Below, piece after piece: positions 43,401-57,100 of a DNA stretch of 64,000 bases. The notes below the pieces were generated by a model, which was not told where the DNA came from, searched no databases, and saw only the letters and a list, made by a program, of their open reading frames with translations. Source of the stretch: a virus; the IMG/VR virus record IMGVR_UViG_3300031851_002880, positions 23,459-87,458 of that record. One strand, given 5' to 3'. The first letter of the stretch is position 1. Each line of letters begins with the position of its first letter. The translations under genes and the position numbers were made by a program.

Positions 43401-45467
43401 TTATATTCCTGGATCAAGGTTTACAACTGTGAGTGGATCCCAAGTGTTTACCCCGCCAGCTTCAACACAAGTGTAGCGTTTTAACCCTCGGCTAATTGTA
43501 ATACTAACTGTACCACTAGCAGGGAAAAATGCAACGTCTTGCATTACTGATTCGTTTTGTGTTCCGTTGCTGTCAACAGCAACAAATGATATGTTTTTAA
43601 CTGCATCAACATCAATGTTTTCAGCAGTAGATGCTGCCGCTGTAGTTGTTGAAATAAATGCAAATGATCCAGCAATCTTTTTAGCTGATGGAAACATTGC
43701 TTCTAAATGATTGCATATATCACTATCATCTAATCCAGTAATATCTAAACTAAACACAATTGGCTGTGTTTCTATTTCATAGTCTACATAACCTTTAGTT
43801 GCAACTGTGTCATCTTTATCTTCTATCGATTCGTCATTTTGTGCAATTGCTCTGTTTTTAGATATCGGAGTTGCTACTCCTGTAATCTTTGCCTTTGATG
43901 CTTGATTTATTCTACCTGGATCTGTTGCTGGATTAGGATTTGGTATATCAACACCCATTGAAGTTGGATATTTAAATGATTCCGGACTACTAAAGAAATT
44001 GTAGTTAGGTTCATTTGTACCAGGTCCTGTAACAACAAATCCTGGATTGCTTAATAACATAGTACCGTAACTATCAACTCTTAGACTTTGTCCGTTTGAT
44101 GTAATTGTATTACCATTTAAATTTAAATTATCAACATTTAGGAATTGTAGTGTACCAATTCTAATTAGTCCTTCAGCAAATCTAATATCATTTTCTAATC
44201 TGTCTGCACTAAGTTTGTCTGCACCGTTAATTTTATATGACTTGCCAGTAACTAAATCAAAGTGTTCTGTGCTTGTCCATGCATCAGTTGCTGACTTCCA
44301 CGTAAGTGATTTATTTGATGTTTCAGCAAGTAATATTAGGCCGCCATCGTCCATCTGTGCATCTGGAAGCGGCGCACTATCTTCGCCTCTACCTAGTTCA
44401 ATATTTTTGTCTTCTACACGCAATGTACTCACATCAACAATAGTTGAATCGCCTCTTACTGTAAGACTACCTTCAATAATAACATCTTTAGGAGTATTTG
44501 CATATATTGCATCACTTCCGCCAATATGTAACATTGCTTCTGGGTTACTATTAAATATACCAACTCTGTTATTTCTAGAGTCAATATATATTGAATCAAC
44601 TGTTAAGTCTAACGAACTACTTTTTGTTCTTAATGTTAAATCACTATCTGTAACTTGGTTTTCAATAAAGTAGTTTCCGCCTAATATTTTGTGCGCTACG
44701 TTCGGAGCAGTACCTAAGATTAAACCACCTTGATTGTTAATTGTAATTGTACCTTGAGCAACAGCATCAACTTCTGAAGGAAGGAACTGTTCAACTGTAC
44801 GTACATCACCATCAGCTGTAAGCAAAGCGTTTGACGAAGTAGCTGTTCCGTGGAATTTAAAGTTTGTTTGGTCAACAACATTAAAGCCTTCTTTGATAAT
44901 ACCATTTGGATTATCTACTGTTACTAACTGAGCAATACGTTGTGAATACTGTGGAGTAAATTCAAGATTACTAAACACTCCAACTAATTCACTTGCAACA
45001 AATAATTTTGCTACAGGACGTGAGCGAGACTGTTCATCAATAATTGTATCAATTCTAAATCCACTTTCACCTTGTAGTGAACTATATTGCGGACCAGCAA
45101 GTGTTAAGTCTGTACCGTCATAGAAATATAATTGGTTATTTAGGTTATCAATCCATAAGTCTCCGGCAACCATTGTAGGTGCTGTAGCTTGTACAAACGG
45201 GCCGCCTGATGCTTTCCAAACTGTACCGTCATAAACTTTTAATCTTTGTTCAGCTGTATCCCACCAAAGTTGCCCGTCCAATGGATTCGAAGGCGCCGCT
45301 GTGTTAGCAAAATTTTCTAACATCTTAATAAAGTTTTCGTTAATAAATTCACCAAAACCTTCGTAGTTTCTTCCGACCAGTATTAAATTTGTGGACTGAT
45401 TATCAATCTGTCCGTCAATTAAGTCTACTAGTAATGTGCCGTCGGTTTTATTTAATTTATAACTCAT
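43401..45467 (-). CDS. Tail-fibre-like protein with shared repeat module
   Basis: The 688-residue protein begins with the module (MLENFANTAAPSNPLDGQLW, LKVYDGTVWKASGG, GDLWIDNLNNQLYFYDG) seen in the neighbouring fibre genes. The middle is rich in beta-strand repeats such as LHIGGSDAIYAN and TVRGDSTIVDVSTLRVEDKN, with a late TVATKGYVDYEIETQP segment of the kind found in phage fibres. The role is a virion fibre or fibre-associated protein. It follows the upstream gene's stop by five bases. Confidence 0.75.
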   Translation of the reverse strand: MSYKLNKTDGTLLVDLIDGQIDNQSTNLILVGRNYEGFGEFINENFIKMLENFANTAAPSNPLDGQLWWDTAEQRLKVYDGTVWKASGGPFVQATAPTMVAGDLWIDNLNNQLYFYDGTDLTLAGPQYSSLQGESGFRIDTIIDEQSRSRPVAKLFVASELVGVFSNLEFTPQYSQRIAQLVTVDNPNGIIKEGFNVVDQTNFKFHGTATSSNALLTADGDVRTVEQFLPSEVDAVAQGTITINNQGGLILGTAPNVAHKILGGNYFIENQVTDSDLTLRTKSSSLDLTVDSIYIDSRNNRVGIFNSNPEAMLHIGGSDAIYANTPKDVIIEGSLTVRGDSTIVDVSTLRVEDKNIELGRGEDSAPLPDAQMDDGGLILLAETSNKSLTWKSATDAWTSTEHFDLVTGKSYKINGADKLSADRLENDIRFAEGLIRIGTLQFLNVDNLNLNGNTITSNGQSLRVDSYGTMLLSNPGFVVTGPGTNEPNYNFFSSPESFKYPTSMGVDIPNPNPATDPGRINQASKAKITGVATPISKNRAIAQNDESIEDKDDTVATKGYVDYEIETQPIVFSLDITGLDDSDICNHLEAMFPSAKKIAGSFAFISTTTAAASTAENIDVDAVKNISFVAVDSNGTQNESVMQDVAFFPASGTVSITISRGLKRYTCVEAGGVNTWDPLTVVNLDPGI

Positions 45468-45472
45468 CTTTA

Positions 45473-47548
45473 TTATCCAGTGTATATAATGTAATTGATT
45501 GCCAAATATGGATTCATTGTATCAATTGGTGTACCTAATGTACCTGTTGTTTTAACGCCGCCACTTGACGGTAATGCTTGTCCTGCTAGTGTACCTGTAG
45601 GAGCATCATATTGAATAGCCTGGTCATCATCTGGTACACCTGCATTATCACGTACCGCATAATACTGCGCATTGTCTGCGCCGCGCATATCATGTTCGTG
45701 TTCTGGTAAGTTGTCAATACCTACTGTAATAGTTTCACTACCTGCTGAGTTACCAATTGCTTGCGCACCTGTACCAGTAACTCTACCTGCTGACGGAACG
45801 TCTCCCATATTATCAAGTCCTAGTGGGAATCTACCTCTAAAGTCTGGCAATGCAAAAAGATTAACACCGCTATCTGATAATTGATCAGGATCTTTAAAGT
45901 TAAATCCTATTGACAGGAATAATTCACTAAATTCTGATTTTCTAATTTCTTGACCATTACAAAATAACCATCCTGTCGGAAGTGCTGATCCACCAAACGG
46001 TACAATTGTACCTGCTGGAATAAGTGGAATAGTTTTTAAGAAATTTTGCTTACTAATTCTATATAAGCCTTGTGCATCGCCGGATGTTTTGTTAATAAGA
46101 ATTTCATCGCCGGGGTTTCCGTTTGCTAAACTTTCTTTATTACTAATAAACGAATTACTAATTGAAGTTACAAACGTTTTTGTGCCTTCGCCAGTTTTGC
46201 CATCAAATGCAAAACTTGTAGCACTTACATCTCCAGACATTGCAAATTGTGTAGCACTCGAAAGTCTATCTGCTGATCCTGCTTTACCTGATACTGTACC
46301 TGAAACATTACCTTGTAAATTACCAAAGAAATTGTTTGAATATATTTGATCATATCTATTTAGGTTATTACCTACATTGCGTGTTCCGTTACCGTCAGGT
46401 ATAATGTTTCCTGTAGACAAAATTCCGCCAATATCAAGGTTTGCGCCTACATATGCATTTAACGCAACTCCCAATCCGCCTTTTGTAATAATACTACCTG
46501 TACCAATACTTGAAGAATTAGTTGTACTTTCAACTTTTAACTTACCTGTATTTTCTGCATCGCCAGGAGTACTTGCAATTTGTATGTTTCCTCTAACATC
46601 TAATGCTTCGTCCGGCGCAGTATTATTAATGCCTACAAAACCGTCGCTGTCAATACGCACTACAGTATTTGTTTCTGCGCCAGAACGCACTCTAATATCA
46701 ATGTTTGATCCTGAAGTATTGTGCTGAATAATGCCAGCTTCGCCTTCAACTTGTAAACTTAACTGTCCGCCTTCACCAATTTGTATACCTTGGTTACTTT
46801 TAATTCTCATCTGGCTATCTGTTGTACTCGGAGCATCACCTCTTAAGAAGTTGTTTGCACTAACTGTTTCAATACCGTTTGCTACTAAAGGACTGTTTGT
46901 TACTTTAAGAGCTGCTGCTTTTGACGACAGTCCTATAAATTGATAGTCATCTGTTTGATTTGGGTTTGCTAAGTTAATACCCTTTGATACACTATCAAAA
47001 CCAAATATCTGTGTTTTTAAACTAAATGCAGAGTCGCTTATAATAGCAACTGTTGTATCTCTAATATCAATTTTTAAGACTGTGTAGTCTATATTATCCT
47101 GACCTACTAGTGTTACAGGTGTTGCTCCTGTTACAAGACCATCAGAGTAACTTGGACCAACTAATATCCAGTTAGAACCTGTATACAAGTATAGTTGTTG
47201 GTTATCAATATCAACCCAAAGGTCACCTGCATTTGAATTACTAGCAGCAGGTTCAGCTGCACTTTTCTTTAAGCCAGAAGCTGAAATCCATAATGTTCCG
47301 TCATAAATTTTTAGCTGATCAACACCTTCTGTTGTGTCATACCAAAGCTGTCCTTCTACTGGTCTATCAGGTGCTGTGTTATTTGCAAAATTTTCTAGTA
47401 ATCTTAACAAATCTTCAGCAATTGCTGCGCCGTAGTTTGTTGTAAATCTTCCTGGCAGTTGTAAAGAAGTATCTTGGTTGATCGTGTTGTCTTCAACCGA
47501 TATAACACCTTTGTTTGCTTCGTCTGTGTATCTTACTGTATATGCCAT
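45473..47548 (-). CDS. Tail-fibre protein with tail-collar domain
   Basis: The 691-residue protein carries the shared N-terminal module (DLLRLLENFANNTAPDRPVE, GQLWYDTTEGVDQLKIYDG) and a C-terminal phage tail-collar domain at about 505-580: AGTIVPFGGSALPTGWLFCN, then FALPDFRGRFPLGLDN. The end resembles short tail fibre and collar proteins that contact the host surface. An AGGAG ribosome site precedes the ATG. Its position and the domain make a host-recognition role likely. Confidence 0.85.
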   Translation of the reverse strand: MAYTVRYTDEANKGVISVEDNTINQDTSLQLPGRFTTNYGAAIAEDLLRLLENFANNTAPDRPVEGQLWYDTTEGVDQLKIYDGTLWISASGLKKSAAEPAASNSNAGDLWVDIDNQQLYLYTGSNWILVGPSYSDGLVTGATPVTLVGQDNIDYTVLKIDIRDTTVAIISDSAFSLKTQIFGFDSVSKGINLANPNQTDDYQFIGLSSKAAALKVTNSPLVANGIETVSANNFLRGDAPSTTDSQMRIKSNQGIQIGEGGQLSLQVEGEAGIIQHNTSGSNIDIRVRSGAETNTVVRIDSDGFVGINNTAPDEALDVRGNIQIASTPGDAENTGKLKVESTTNSSSIGTGSIITKGGLGVALNAYVGANLDIGGILSTGNIIPDGNGTRNVGNNLNRYDQIYSNNFFGNLQGNVSGTVSGKAGSADRLSSATQFAMSGDVSATSFAFDGKTGEGTKTFVTSISNSFISNKESLANGNPGDEILINKTSGDAQGLYRISKQNFLKTIPLIPAGTIVPFGGSALPTGWLFCNGQEIRKSEFSELFLSIGFNFKDPDQLSDSGVNLFALPDFRGRFPLGLDNMGDVPSAGRVTGTGAQAIGNSAGSETITVGIDNLPEHEHDMRGADNAQYYAVRDNAGVPDDDQAIQYDAPTGTLAGQALPSSGGVKTTGTLGTPIDTMNPYLAINYIIYTG

Positions 47549-47558
47549 TTAATGCTCC

Positions 47559-48164
47559 TTATACACCTGACAAGCTCTGAATTCTAACTGTATAATCAAT
47601 TTGAATTAATCTGTTTAAAGATTTTTGTACTGGGTGGAAAATAACGTGTGTCAAAAGTCTACCCGAGCCACTAGTGTCATAACTACGTAATCCTAGTTCG
47701 TCAAATATATAATTGTTAGTTAAGTCATTAGCTGTATCAAATGCATCTTGTCCATTAGGCTCACCATAATCAAGTAAACAACTTACAATTACATCTGTAT
47801 AATTTGTTCCGCTAACATGTCTTGTTTCTAATTTATTTCTAGCAGGGTCTGTATTGTTAACTGACCTATCGTCTACTACCTTTGTGTATGTTTGGTTATA
47901 TAGACTTGCATTTGTGCCTGTACTATTTGGAGTCAAGTAAGTAATAATGCCTGTAGGATCTACACTAGTACCACCGTTACCAAAACTCATTTCATACACA
48001 AAACCTTCACCTGCATTAGTAATACTTTCAGCAAGTGCTATACTCATATTTTCGTAATGAATAGCATTACGCTTGTCCACAATAACTTTGCCTGATTCTG
48101 GATCAGATATTTTAATGTGTCCCTGTAATAGTACACCGTTTTGTTCGTTTATATTATCAGTCAT
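47559..48164 (-). CDS. Phage virion structural protein (putative)
   Basis: The 201-residue protein has landmarks NGVLLQGHIKISDPESGKVI near the start and FVYEMSFGNGGTSVDPTG, followed by LLTHVIFHPVQKSLNRLIQ at the end. I know similar small virion proteins next to fibre genes in marine T4-like phages, but cannot name a function. It lies between the giant virion gene and the collar fibre gene, after a late promoter box. Confidence 0.7.
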   Translation of the reverse strand: MTDNINEQNGVLLQGHIKISDPESGKVIVDKRNAIHYENMSIALAESITNAGEGFVYEMSFGNGGTSVDPTGIITYLTPNSTGTNASLYNQTYTKVVDDRSVNNTDPARNKLETRHVSGTNYTDVIVSCLLDYGEPNGQDAFDTANDLTNNYIFDELGLRSYDTSGSGRLLTHVIFHPVQKSLNRLIQIDYTVRIQSLSGV

Positions 48165-48184
48165 TTTTTTTGTTTCCTACAATG

Positions 48185-48192
48185 TATTTATT
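48185..48192 (-). promoter_or_regulatory. T4-type late promoter box (AATAAATA) overlapping a stop codon
   Basis: AATAAATA on the minus strand overlaps the TAA stop (48188-48190) of the giant structural gene and lies about 20 bases before ATG 48164. Seven of eight positions match the T4 late consensus. It would start a separate late message for the fibre genes. Confidence 0.68.
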
Positions 48193-51100
48193 CAATAAAG
48201 TTTATGCTGCCACTACGCAAGAAATTAGCAATATTATTATCACTATTAGCTAGTGATGTGTCTGGATCATTCCAAACTTTGCCTTGTTTTCTTATTATAT
48301 GTACCTGTACGTTAGCAGGTGGAATATAATTTCCGTAAATTCCTGTGTCAGGATCGGCTATATTTAATGTTAGTATGTTTCCAACTACGCTAAATTCTGG
48401 CGGTAATATAATGTCGCCTTCGTTACTATCTAATGCAGTAGTTGGATTGAAAGATAATTGAGATGTTTTTCTCAATCTACGTCCTTGATAAAATACTTCA
48501 AAAAATTCTACTGCACTAACTTCTAAGTCATGTGCTGCATTATACACTTGTACGCTGTTGTCTGGATCAAAGTCTAAATCAATAACTTTAGTTGACCCGT
48601 CAGTTGTATGTATTCTTGTAATAGTTTCATCTTTGTATGGTATTGACTTGTTTGGACCTTGGTCATATACTGAAGTACCACTTGTAATTGATTCATTTAC
48701 ACTTGTACCTAATGTTCCTCTGCGCAATTGACGTAAGGTGTTATCTTCTTTAACAAGATATTCTATACGTTCTTTATTAATCCAAATTATGCCAGGTATA
48801 TTTTTGCCTTTGTTTGGTTCAGGTAATGCGCTACCGTCAGCTACTTCAATCCTTAAATCATAATAATTTAAGTTTTGTGTAAGTGTTGTAGTTGCTTGAT
48901 CAATACGCTTAAAGTGTGTTCTGTTTAGCATGTCTTTAAACTGCCTATATGCAAATCGTTCTGTAGCAATCGGAGCAGAGAAACTTAATACATCAATAAC
49001 ATCATCTGGGTTTAATTTTTGCTCTATTCTAACTTTTGTTCTGTCATCTGTAACATGATAATCTAAACTAGGTATTAGCAATTCTCCGTTTACACTTATC
49101 CAAACATATTGTGCATCTATTACAGGTTTGCGTAATAGAATTTCACCTGTTGATAGTCTATGATATGTAGAATACTCTTTAGATCCTGCTGTAAGTAAAC
49201 TTCTAGCAGCAACTTCATAATTTATACGCTCAGAATTTAGTATATCATGATTAGTAAATGTAATTAATTCTATACCAACATCATATCCTGGTGTATCTGC
49301 AAATGTAATAACATTGTTTGTTATTGTGTACTCACCGTCACCTACAATATAAACTTCTAGTATATCACCTGGTTTTCCAACTCCCGGTTGTAATTCAATA
49401 ATACTGTTACTACTATCAAATACCCATTGATTAGGGAAAGTAATTGCTTTGCCGTTGATAAATGGTTTAACATTGTTTTCAACGTTCGAAATACTACCGC
49501 TCGGTTTTTGGAATAATTCTAATTGATATTGACGTTGTCTATCTTGTGGAATTGTAAATTCTGCATTATAACCCGGATTCAATACTTTATTGCCTACTTT
49601 TACAAGCATCTTGTATTCTAATGGTGTTTGATATAATGGTGTAGAAGGTAATGTAAACGATACTGTGCTGCCATCACCTATTAGACTTGATCTTGCCATT
49701 TGACTTACATTAATAATAGTGTCATCTGCAAATATTACATAATCAATTAATGCACCTGTATCAGGTTCAGATTCAAAACGTATTACAGTGTTACCGCCAA
49801 AGTTTGGAAAACTGTCATCGGCTTCTATTAGAATTATATCTTGCTTTATGCCATTTATTGTAACATATGCTGACATACTTTCTTGATACTTAACAGCAGT
49901 TAAATAATCAGCAGTGTCGCCTGTTGCAACAAAACGTCCTGTATCGAGTACATTTTGTTGTCCAGTTCCTACTGCAACAACACTTAATACTTGATTAACT
50001 GCTAAGTTTGCACTATCAAGTACTAATTTATTATTTGTCCAATCAATAGTATATTCACTTGGGCTTAACAATGTATTATCAAGTTTTACAAGAATAGAAT
50101 CAACACTTGCTGGAATAATCTTAAGATCAAACTCAGTATCGTTAGCACCCAACACAAATGTTTGTGCATATATCATGCCTTGACCGCCAGTTTCTCTTTC
50201 GTATACTTGTATGTCTAAACTATCAATTAACTGTCCTGGAACTAACTCTTCTGTACCTTTTGATGTTGTTGGGGTAACAAATCCATCACCGTCTATAATA
50301 ATTTCTTCTGCTGCAATACCTTTTGCAGTTGAATATGCTAAGTCGCCGCCGCTTAATGCAGTGTCAAAGCTAAGATCATCTGGTTCAAAACTTCCGTCAC
50401 TAGTTTCTTTTCTTATAATGATACTATCACCATCTTTTACAGTAATGCCTAGTTCATCTAACTCAATTATATCAGTAGTACCATCGCCGATAAGTGTTTC
50501 TATCCATGGTCCGTCGTATGTTGTATCTGAACTATCAGGACTAGCACCATCTATTCTTGTATATTCTGTTTCGCCAAGAAGTCTTACATAAACATTGTAG
50601 TTAGTTGCTGCTTCTAATGGCTGTCCTAGCTTTATACTAATAGTAGATCCATCAAATATAAACACTTCATCTTCAAATGTATTAATATATGAGTCCCAAG
50701 TTGTTGAGTACCAAGAATCACTATCCCATCCACTTGGACCAGTAAATTCAAAACTACGTATCTGAACACCACCATAATCAATGCCGTCCATTAATTGGTT
50801 AAGTTCTTTACCTAACATTCCTGAAGTAGGATTATAGAAAAAGTTTACTCTATCTTGTGCATGTAACATGTCAACACTTTTTTCGTATTCGACAGTTATT
50901 ACTGCTAAGTTACTAGGTGGTGTAGTGAAGTCAATTACGCCTTGTAATCTTGTATACGACTTATCATTATTTTCTTTATTGTAATATGTATATTCACTTC
51001 TTAATGCTTCTTCACCATCTACGCTAATTTTAACTTTTGTAGAATCATTTGCAATTGGCCATTCTAAGTTATATAATGTCTTGAATCCTGTTCCAGTAAA

Positions 51101-54100
51101 TGTTTCTGTAGTATCAAGATCCATTATATACATACTGCCTGACGTTCTGTCAAACTTAACTTTCATTAATGCAGTTCTAATTAAACTATTACCAATTATT
51201 ACACTTGCACTAGCTTCAATACCGCCTGATGCTTGCGAACCTTGTATTGTAATAGTTGGAGCAGATATATAGCCACTTCCTGGATTAGTAACTTCAATTT
51301 TAGTAATTGCACCACGTCCGAGGTATGCTTGTGCTGTTGCACCAGAACCGCCTCCACCTTCAATTATTATTTTAGGTGTAAATGTATACTTACTTCCTGG
51401 ATTAGCAATTTCAATTGATGTAATTTCATATCCAACATTATCAGTAAAGTCCTTACGAGGAAATTCGTTAATTTTAGTATCATTAGAAACTACAACATCA
51501 TCAACTACCTTTATAATTGGAACTGTTATCTTTTTAGAAACAGTATCATAATATGCAGGAACATCAAAGTCACTAATTTTACTATTTGACTCGTCAATTG
51601 CTTCATAGTTACTTACAAATTCTCGTATAGATGTTTTAAATGGTTTTGCTTCTTCAATATATGCTTCATAACTAGGTAATGTATCGTTATTAAATGTAAT
51701 ATCCTGCTGTAGAACTCCTAAGTTATGTTTTACTTTTACAAAACTTGTCTTAAATGCCCAGTCAACATATAGTTGCTCAGAAAATACATAACGTAAACTT
51801 GCAAACCATAAGTTGTTGTATTCAACTTCTAATTCATCAACAAATATATTATCTCTAATAGTGTTTAGAATAATTCTTAATTCTTGTACAGGCTGATTAT
51901 CATAGAAATAACTGTCAAAACTTCTTACATCATAACCTAAACTATTGTTTAATAAATCATAAAGTGAATTATCAAAGATAATAGTACCGCTTTGTCTACC
52001 AATTGTTTCATAATTTATTGTAAAGTCTTCTGTATCTTCGTTTGCAACTTTTCTAAGTAACAGCCAACCGCCTGTTCCTACAGAACTAATCTTAACAATA
52101 TCGCCAATTCTGTTTTCCAAGCCGTAAAGTTCATATGTTCCTTGTAGACTATAATCAATATCAGTAAATTCATTATACCCGTTAGCATACCAATCTGCGT
52201 ATGACCAAAATAAAGACGTATCAAATTCTTGTACACGTTTTCTAAACCATTCTTTAGAAGAATTATCCCAATCATATATTGCCCACTTGCCATATACAGT
52301 TGAATCTGTAATTACAAGTACCGATAATTTTCTAACAAGTAATCGTGTTGCATTAGTGTAATTTTCACCTTGATTGATAACTTCTACACTAGTAACTTGA
52401 CCTAAATTATTAATAAACGTTTGTATTTCTGCACCAGTACCTTGTCCTACTATCTCTACAGTAGGACCTTTTCTAATAGTATCAGTCTCAGGATTAAAGT
52501 TAATATCTTTATATCCTCTTCCTGGCTCTGTAATTTCAACTGATCTAATTGCACCGTTTGAAATAACTGGTGTAAGCTGTGCTTGTACAATTTTACTTGT
52601 ACCTATAAACCGCAATTCTTCAACTGTGTCAATTTCAAAGTCATATAAATTTGTAAATTTGCTTGGTATTGACTGTGAAGATGTTAATGGTGATAAATCA
52701 AAATCATCAACAATTAGTTTTTCTGCTAATACTAAGTTTACTCTTTCAATAACTTGCTTTAGTGCTTCAGTTTTGTTTACAAACATACCTTGACGGGGAC
52801 TAAATCTGTTACCATACTTTAATTTAACTGGTAAATTAGGATCTGGTACTTGACGCATTTGAGCATCATAACCAACTAAGCTATCAAACCACTTTTGTTC
52901 AATTTCTGGATTTAGTTTGCTTGTTTCTAAACCGTCACTCATAATTTGATACTGTGTATGAACGTTTTGCTCTCTATCATTATTAGCAAGCCATCTAACA
53001 TTTAGTACAATATCTTTATCATTTAATAAACTGTCACAGTTATGAACAATAAATCTGTCTTGTGCCAATAGTGCTACATGCTTATAACCATTTCCTGCAG
53101 GATTTTGTATTAAATTTCCTATATCTAGAACTGATAGCTTTCTATTCGTTGAATTTTTTGGGACATCTTTTTTACGTGTTACCCAAAAGTAGAACTTACT
53201 ACCAAAAGTCTGTGTTGCTGAATCATAATTAACAACTTGTGTATACTGTGCATCCGAATAAACTGTTTGCCCTGTTATGCCTGCTTGATATCCGATCTCA
53301 GTTTCACTTAATTCGTCCCACTTAGCTGGTGAATAATCACTTTCTACCCATTCATGTACTGAAACCAAGTAGTCTGGCATCAATTTATTGAAGTTGTTTT
53401 TTTGGAATGTTATATCGCCTTGGTAAGCATTTACAAATTTACTTAAACTAATATCATACCATACACTACCAACATAGTTTGCGCCCCATGGATCGCCTTC
53501 ATCAAACATTCCTTCAAGTGGAGTAACATTATAACGTGCTGGATCGTAAGGTACTTTGTAATCAATTTCTTGTTCAGCAGGACCAGGCAGTTTGCCCTGT
53601 ATAATGTCAACATAATCTAAATCTAGTACCTTTTGATTAGTACGTTTGTTGTATAGGAACATTCCTTCTATCAATTTGATATCAACTGCATCTACTGGAC
53701 TACGTAATATGTTCCAAGCCGACTTGTCAAATGGTTTTCTATAGTCAATTATTTCGCCTTGGTAAGTATCTTTCTCTATTCTTGGCATACCAACATATGT
53801 ATGGTTGTCATTTATAACAAGTACTTCACCAAATGCTTGTGTCTCGCCTGTGTAGTTAAATCTTTCTGCAAATACAAAACTATCATTTAAGTTTTCAAAT
53901 ACATATACAACTCCACTATTAACCAACACGTTATTAAACGTTGTAAATCCTGAATCATATGTAGTTGTTGGTTCAGTATTACCTACTATCGTTCCATCAA
54001 ATGTAGTCGGCGATGTAATGTCACCATTTTTGCTTGTAATTACAATTTCATTTTTAGAAAAGTCAATGTTAAATCCAAATAATTCTGACTGTTCGTTATT

Positions 54101-57100
54101 TGGACTTATCAGTGTTTGAGAAAGTTCAAACACACCTGCTGCATTTTCTTTGTATACTAGTACTCGACCTTGATCAATATTAATACTATCATTATACGGT
54201 TCGCTTACTGCAAAGAATTTGCCGTCATCACTAACTGCAATATCATGATATATACCGTCTTTGGTTAATGTATCTTCAAGCAATTGCTTAAACATATATT
54301 TTGAGCCGTCTAATTTATAAATGCCAATTGTAGCAATAGTATCATCAACTGTAAAGTTAGTAATATAGATTCCTTCAGCATACTCGTCAAGTGCTAAGTA
54401 TTCCCAAGTACTATCAGCTGTGTCGGCTGCTAGAGTTGCATCACGCACAGTTTCATCATTAAACAATGTTGAACTAATTCTAAATGTTGTGTCGCTTAGA
54501 ATACTATGAACATAATATGTTTGGTTTTCGGCTAGTGGTGACTGAGCAGCAGCATTAGATGAATCAAGTTCATTTGGTATTCTAACTCTAACCGGCATAC
54601 CAATATAAAGCCATGCTGTTGAATCAATTGTAATAGTATCAGCATCAGTATCAATTGACTCTACTTTAGCTTCAACTGAATGTTCATTTAGTACTACTAA
54701 TAGTTTTCCGTCTTTGCTTAGATCAAAACTCTTTGCAAATTGTGTTAATGGCCATTTAGATTCAAATAACATTTGTGATTCGTATAGTGTGTTATTAGTT
54801 TCTGTTGGTAAGTAACCTAAATAATCTTCGCCACTTGTAACTATTTCCCAATCGTTAGTGCTAAATGGCTGTGTGCCATCTACTTTAGTTTTTGCTTTAT
54901 AAAGTTTTAGTGTACTATCGTCATCTGGATCAGCATATTTTACAAGTTCTCCTGGTGCATAATCTAGTACAGGATCGTTTTGGAACAATCCTCTATAATC
55001 ATCGTCCTTGCCGTATCTCCAACTTATTCTATTCCAGTAAGTAGTATTTCCTATGTCAATTACAGGTTCAAGTTGAGGTACATCTCTTTTTGCTTCATAA
55101 AACTCTCCCTGATACTCAACTATTACACCTTGTTCAAATGTATTAAGAGGTCCCCATTCGCCAAAATAGTTATCGGCTTTGTCAATAGGTACTCCGTGCT
55201 TAATAATTTCAAGTTGTCCGGTTCCTAATGTACTAGAAACAAGCAATGTATAATCTAAGCCTGATTGTACTAGTTTAAGTTTTGTACCGTACCCTCTATT
55301 ATCACTAGCTCTTTCACTAACAAAACTATCTACGTATCTAAATCCTGAAGTGCCATTAAATTTAAAGATACTTATTGTACCTTCATTGACATTCTGTACT
55401 TGACCAAATTCGTCAACTGGTATACTATAAACTTGTGTATAATCTCTATTAAATGCATCTGGGTAGTTTGCAGGAACTTGTGCTCCTTGTTGAGCTACTG
55501 CATCATAGAACCAATATTCTTCGTCTACAATTTTGCTGTACTGCCAACTTGGATCTTCAGCAGCTGGTGGCAATGATACTAATGGTAAATTACCTTCAGC
55601 ATTTTCAAAGACCATTAATCCGCCAATTTGATCAGTACCCATAGCAACATCTTGAAGCACACTATCAATTTTGCCCATTACTCTTCCAGGCTGTCCTGGG
55701 AATAACGTAGCATCAGGTTCTCTGCGAATTTCATATCTACCAATATTGTTTAACTGTGACCAGTCGCCTGATATATTTTTAAGATAAACTCTTACTTTGT
55801 TAAAGTCTCTTTGATATAATACAACTTCAGCTCGGCTTGTGGTTCTAGTACTTAAACTTAGGCCGCCAAAGCCGTCAAACGGTGTTTGTACATCTGTAAT
55901 AATTGAGCCAACTAACGGTTCATATGGTAAATCGTTTTGGAATTCTGTAAATTCAAAATCAATAAATCCATCCCAAATATCTGTTATTGTATGTTTTTTA
56001 TTTAATTGTTCAAAAGTAAAGCCTGCAGAAGCAACGTCAATAATATAGTTGTCAAGATCATATAATTGTAATCTAACTTTAACATTGTTTCCTGTATTAG
56101 GATCTACTAATACATTTCCATTTATATCAGTAATTTTATTTTGATACTGTTTACTCATTCTTACTACAAATTTATCTGTAGCAAATGTAGCAGGAGTAGC
56201 TAAGTTTCCATTATCACCTAAATATGTAAGGTTAATAATTTGTCCAGCTTGCTGCTGTTGACCTGTATAACTTCCTATACTACTAATTAAATTTTGTAAG
56301 TTAAAGTATTCAAAAATATTTCTATTATCACTTTGTCGCTTAACATCATTATATATTAAACCTGTACCAGTTTCAATCCATGTAGAACCATTTTCATAAA
56401 CTTTACTTACTGTTTTTTCAGCATCCGAATAAACATTAACTAACCAAAAACCAGATAGTCCATCAATTACATTATCTGCAAGTATATTATATGTTCCCAT
56501 TATGTCGGCATCATTTACATATAAATCACCAAATGCATCAAACACACCGTTGACATTAATTAGGTACATTACAACACTATCATCTTGTGTTTCAATGTAA
56601 TAAACTTCGCCGCTGCCTGTTGGAGTAGTAACTGAATTTCCTATCTGTGGTAATATCGTAAACGTATCAACGTATATTACTAAGTCAACTTTTTGTACAA
56701 TAGTATGAGTATCAGTAATATCTTCGTATGTAAGTGTTCCGCTATCACCGTCCCAAGGTAATGTTAAATCTAAAGTAGGATTACTTCTAGAAAATCTGTT
56801 CCAAGTAAGACCTACACTGTCGCCCGGCTCTGTTGCAAGATATGCTGTCTTCGGAGCTCTAATTAAGAAGTGATCAGTTGGTTTATCAGTAAGACCAGGA
56901 TTACCAGTAAGTAGTAAACTGATTAAACTACTATCAGCATCATCTTGACCTGCAATATCTGTATAACTGTTAAATGTATTAAATTCAACACTAGGTTGTT
57001 GAGGTATAATAGTTCTATTGGCTTTGTATAATCCTTCTCTAAACGAAATTACATCATTTTTACTATATTCTTGTGTTGGTACAAAATCACCTTGAAATCT

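Noticed and set aside
44215-44673. 152-codon plus-strand frame inside a fibre gene
   Set aside because: It is antisense to the conserved fibre protein, is Ser/Leu-rich in the manner of reversed coding sequence, and has no recognisable motif.
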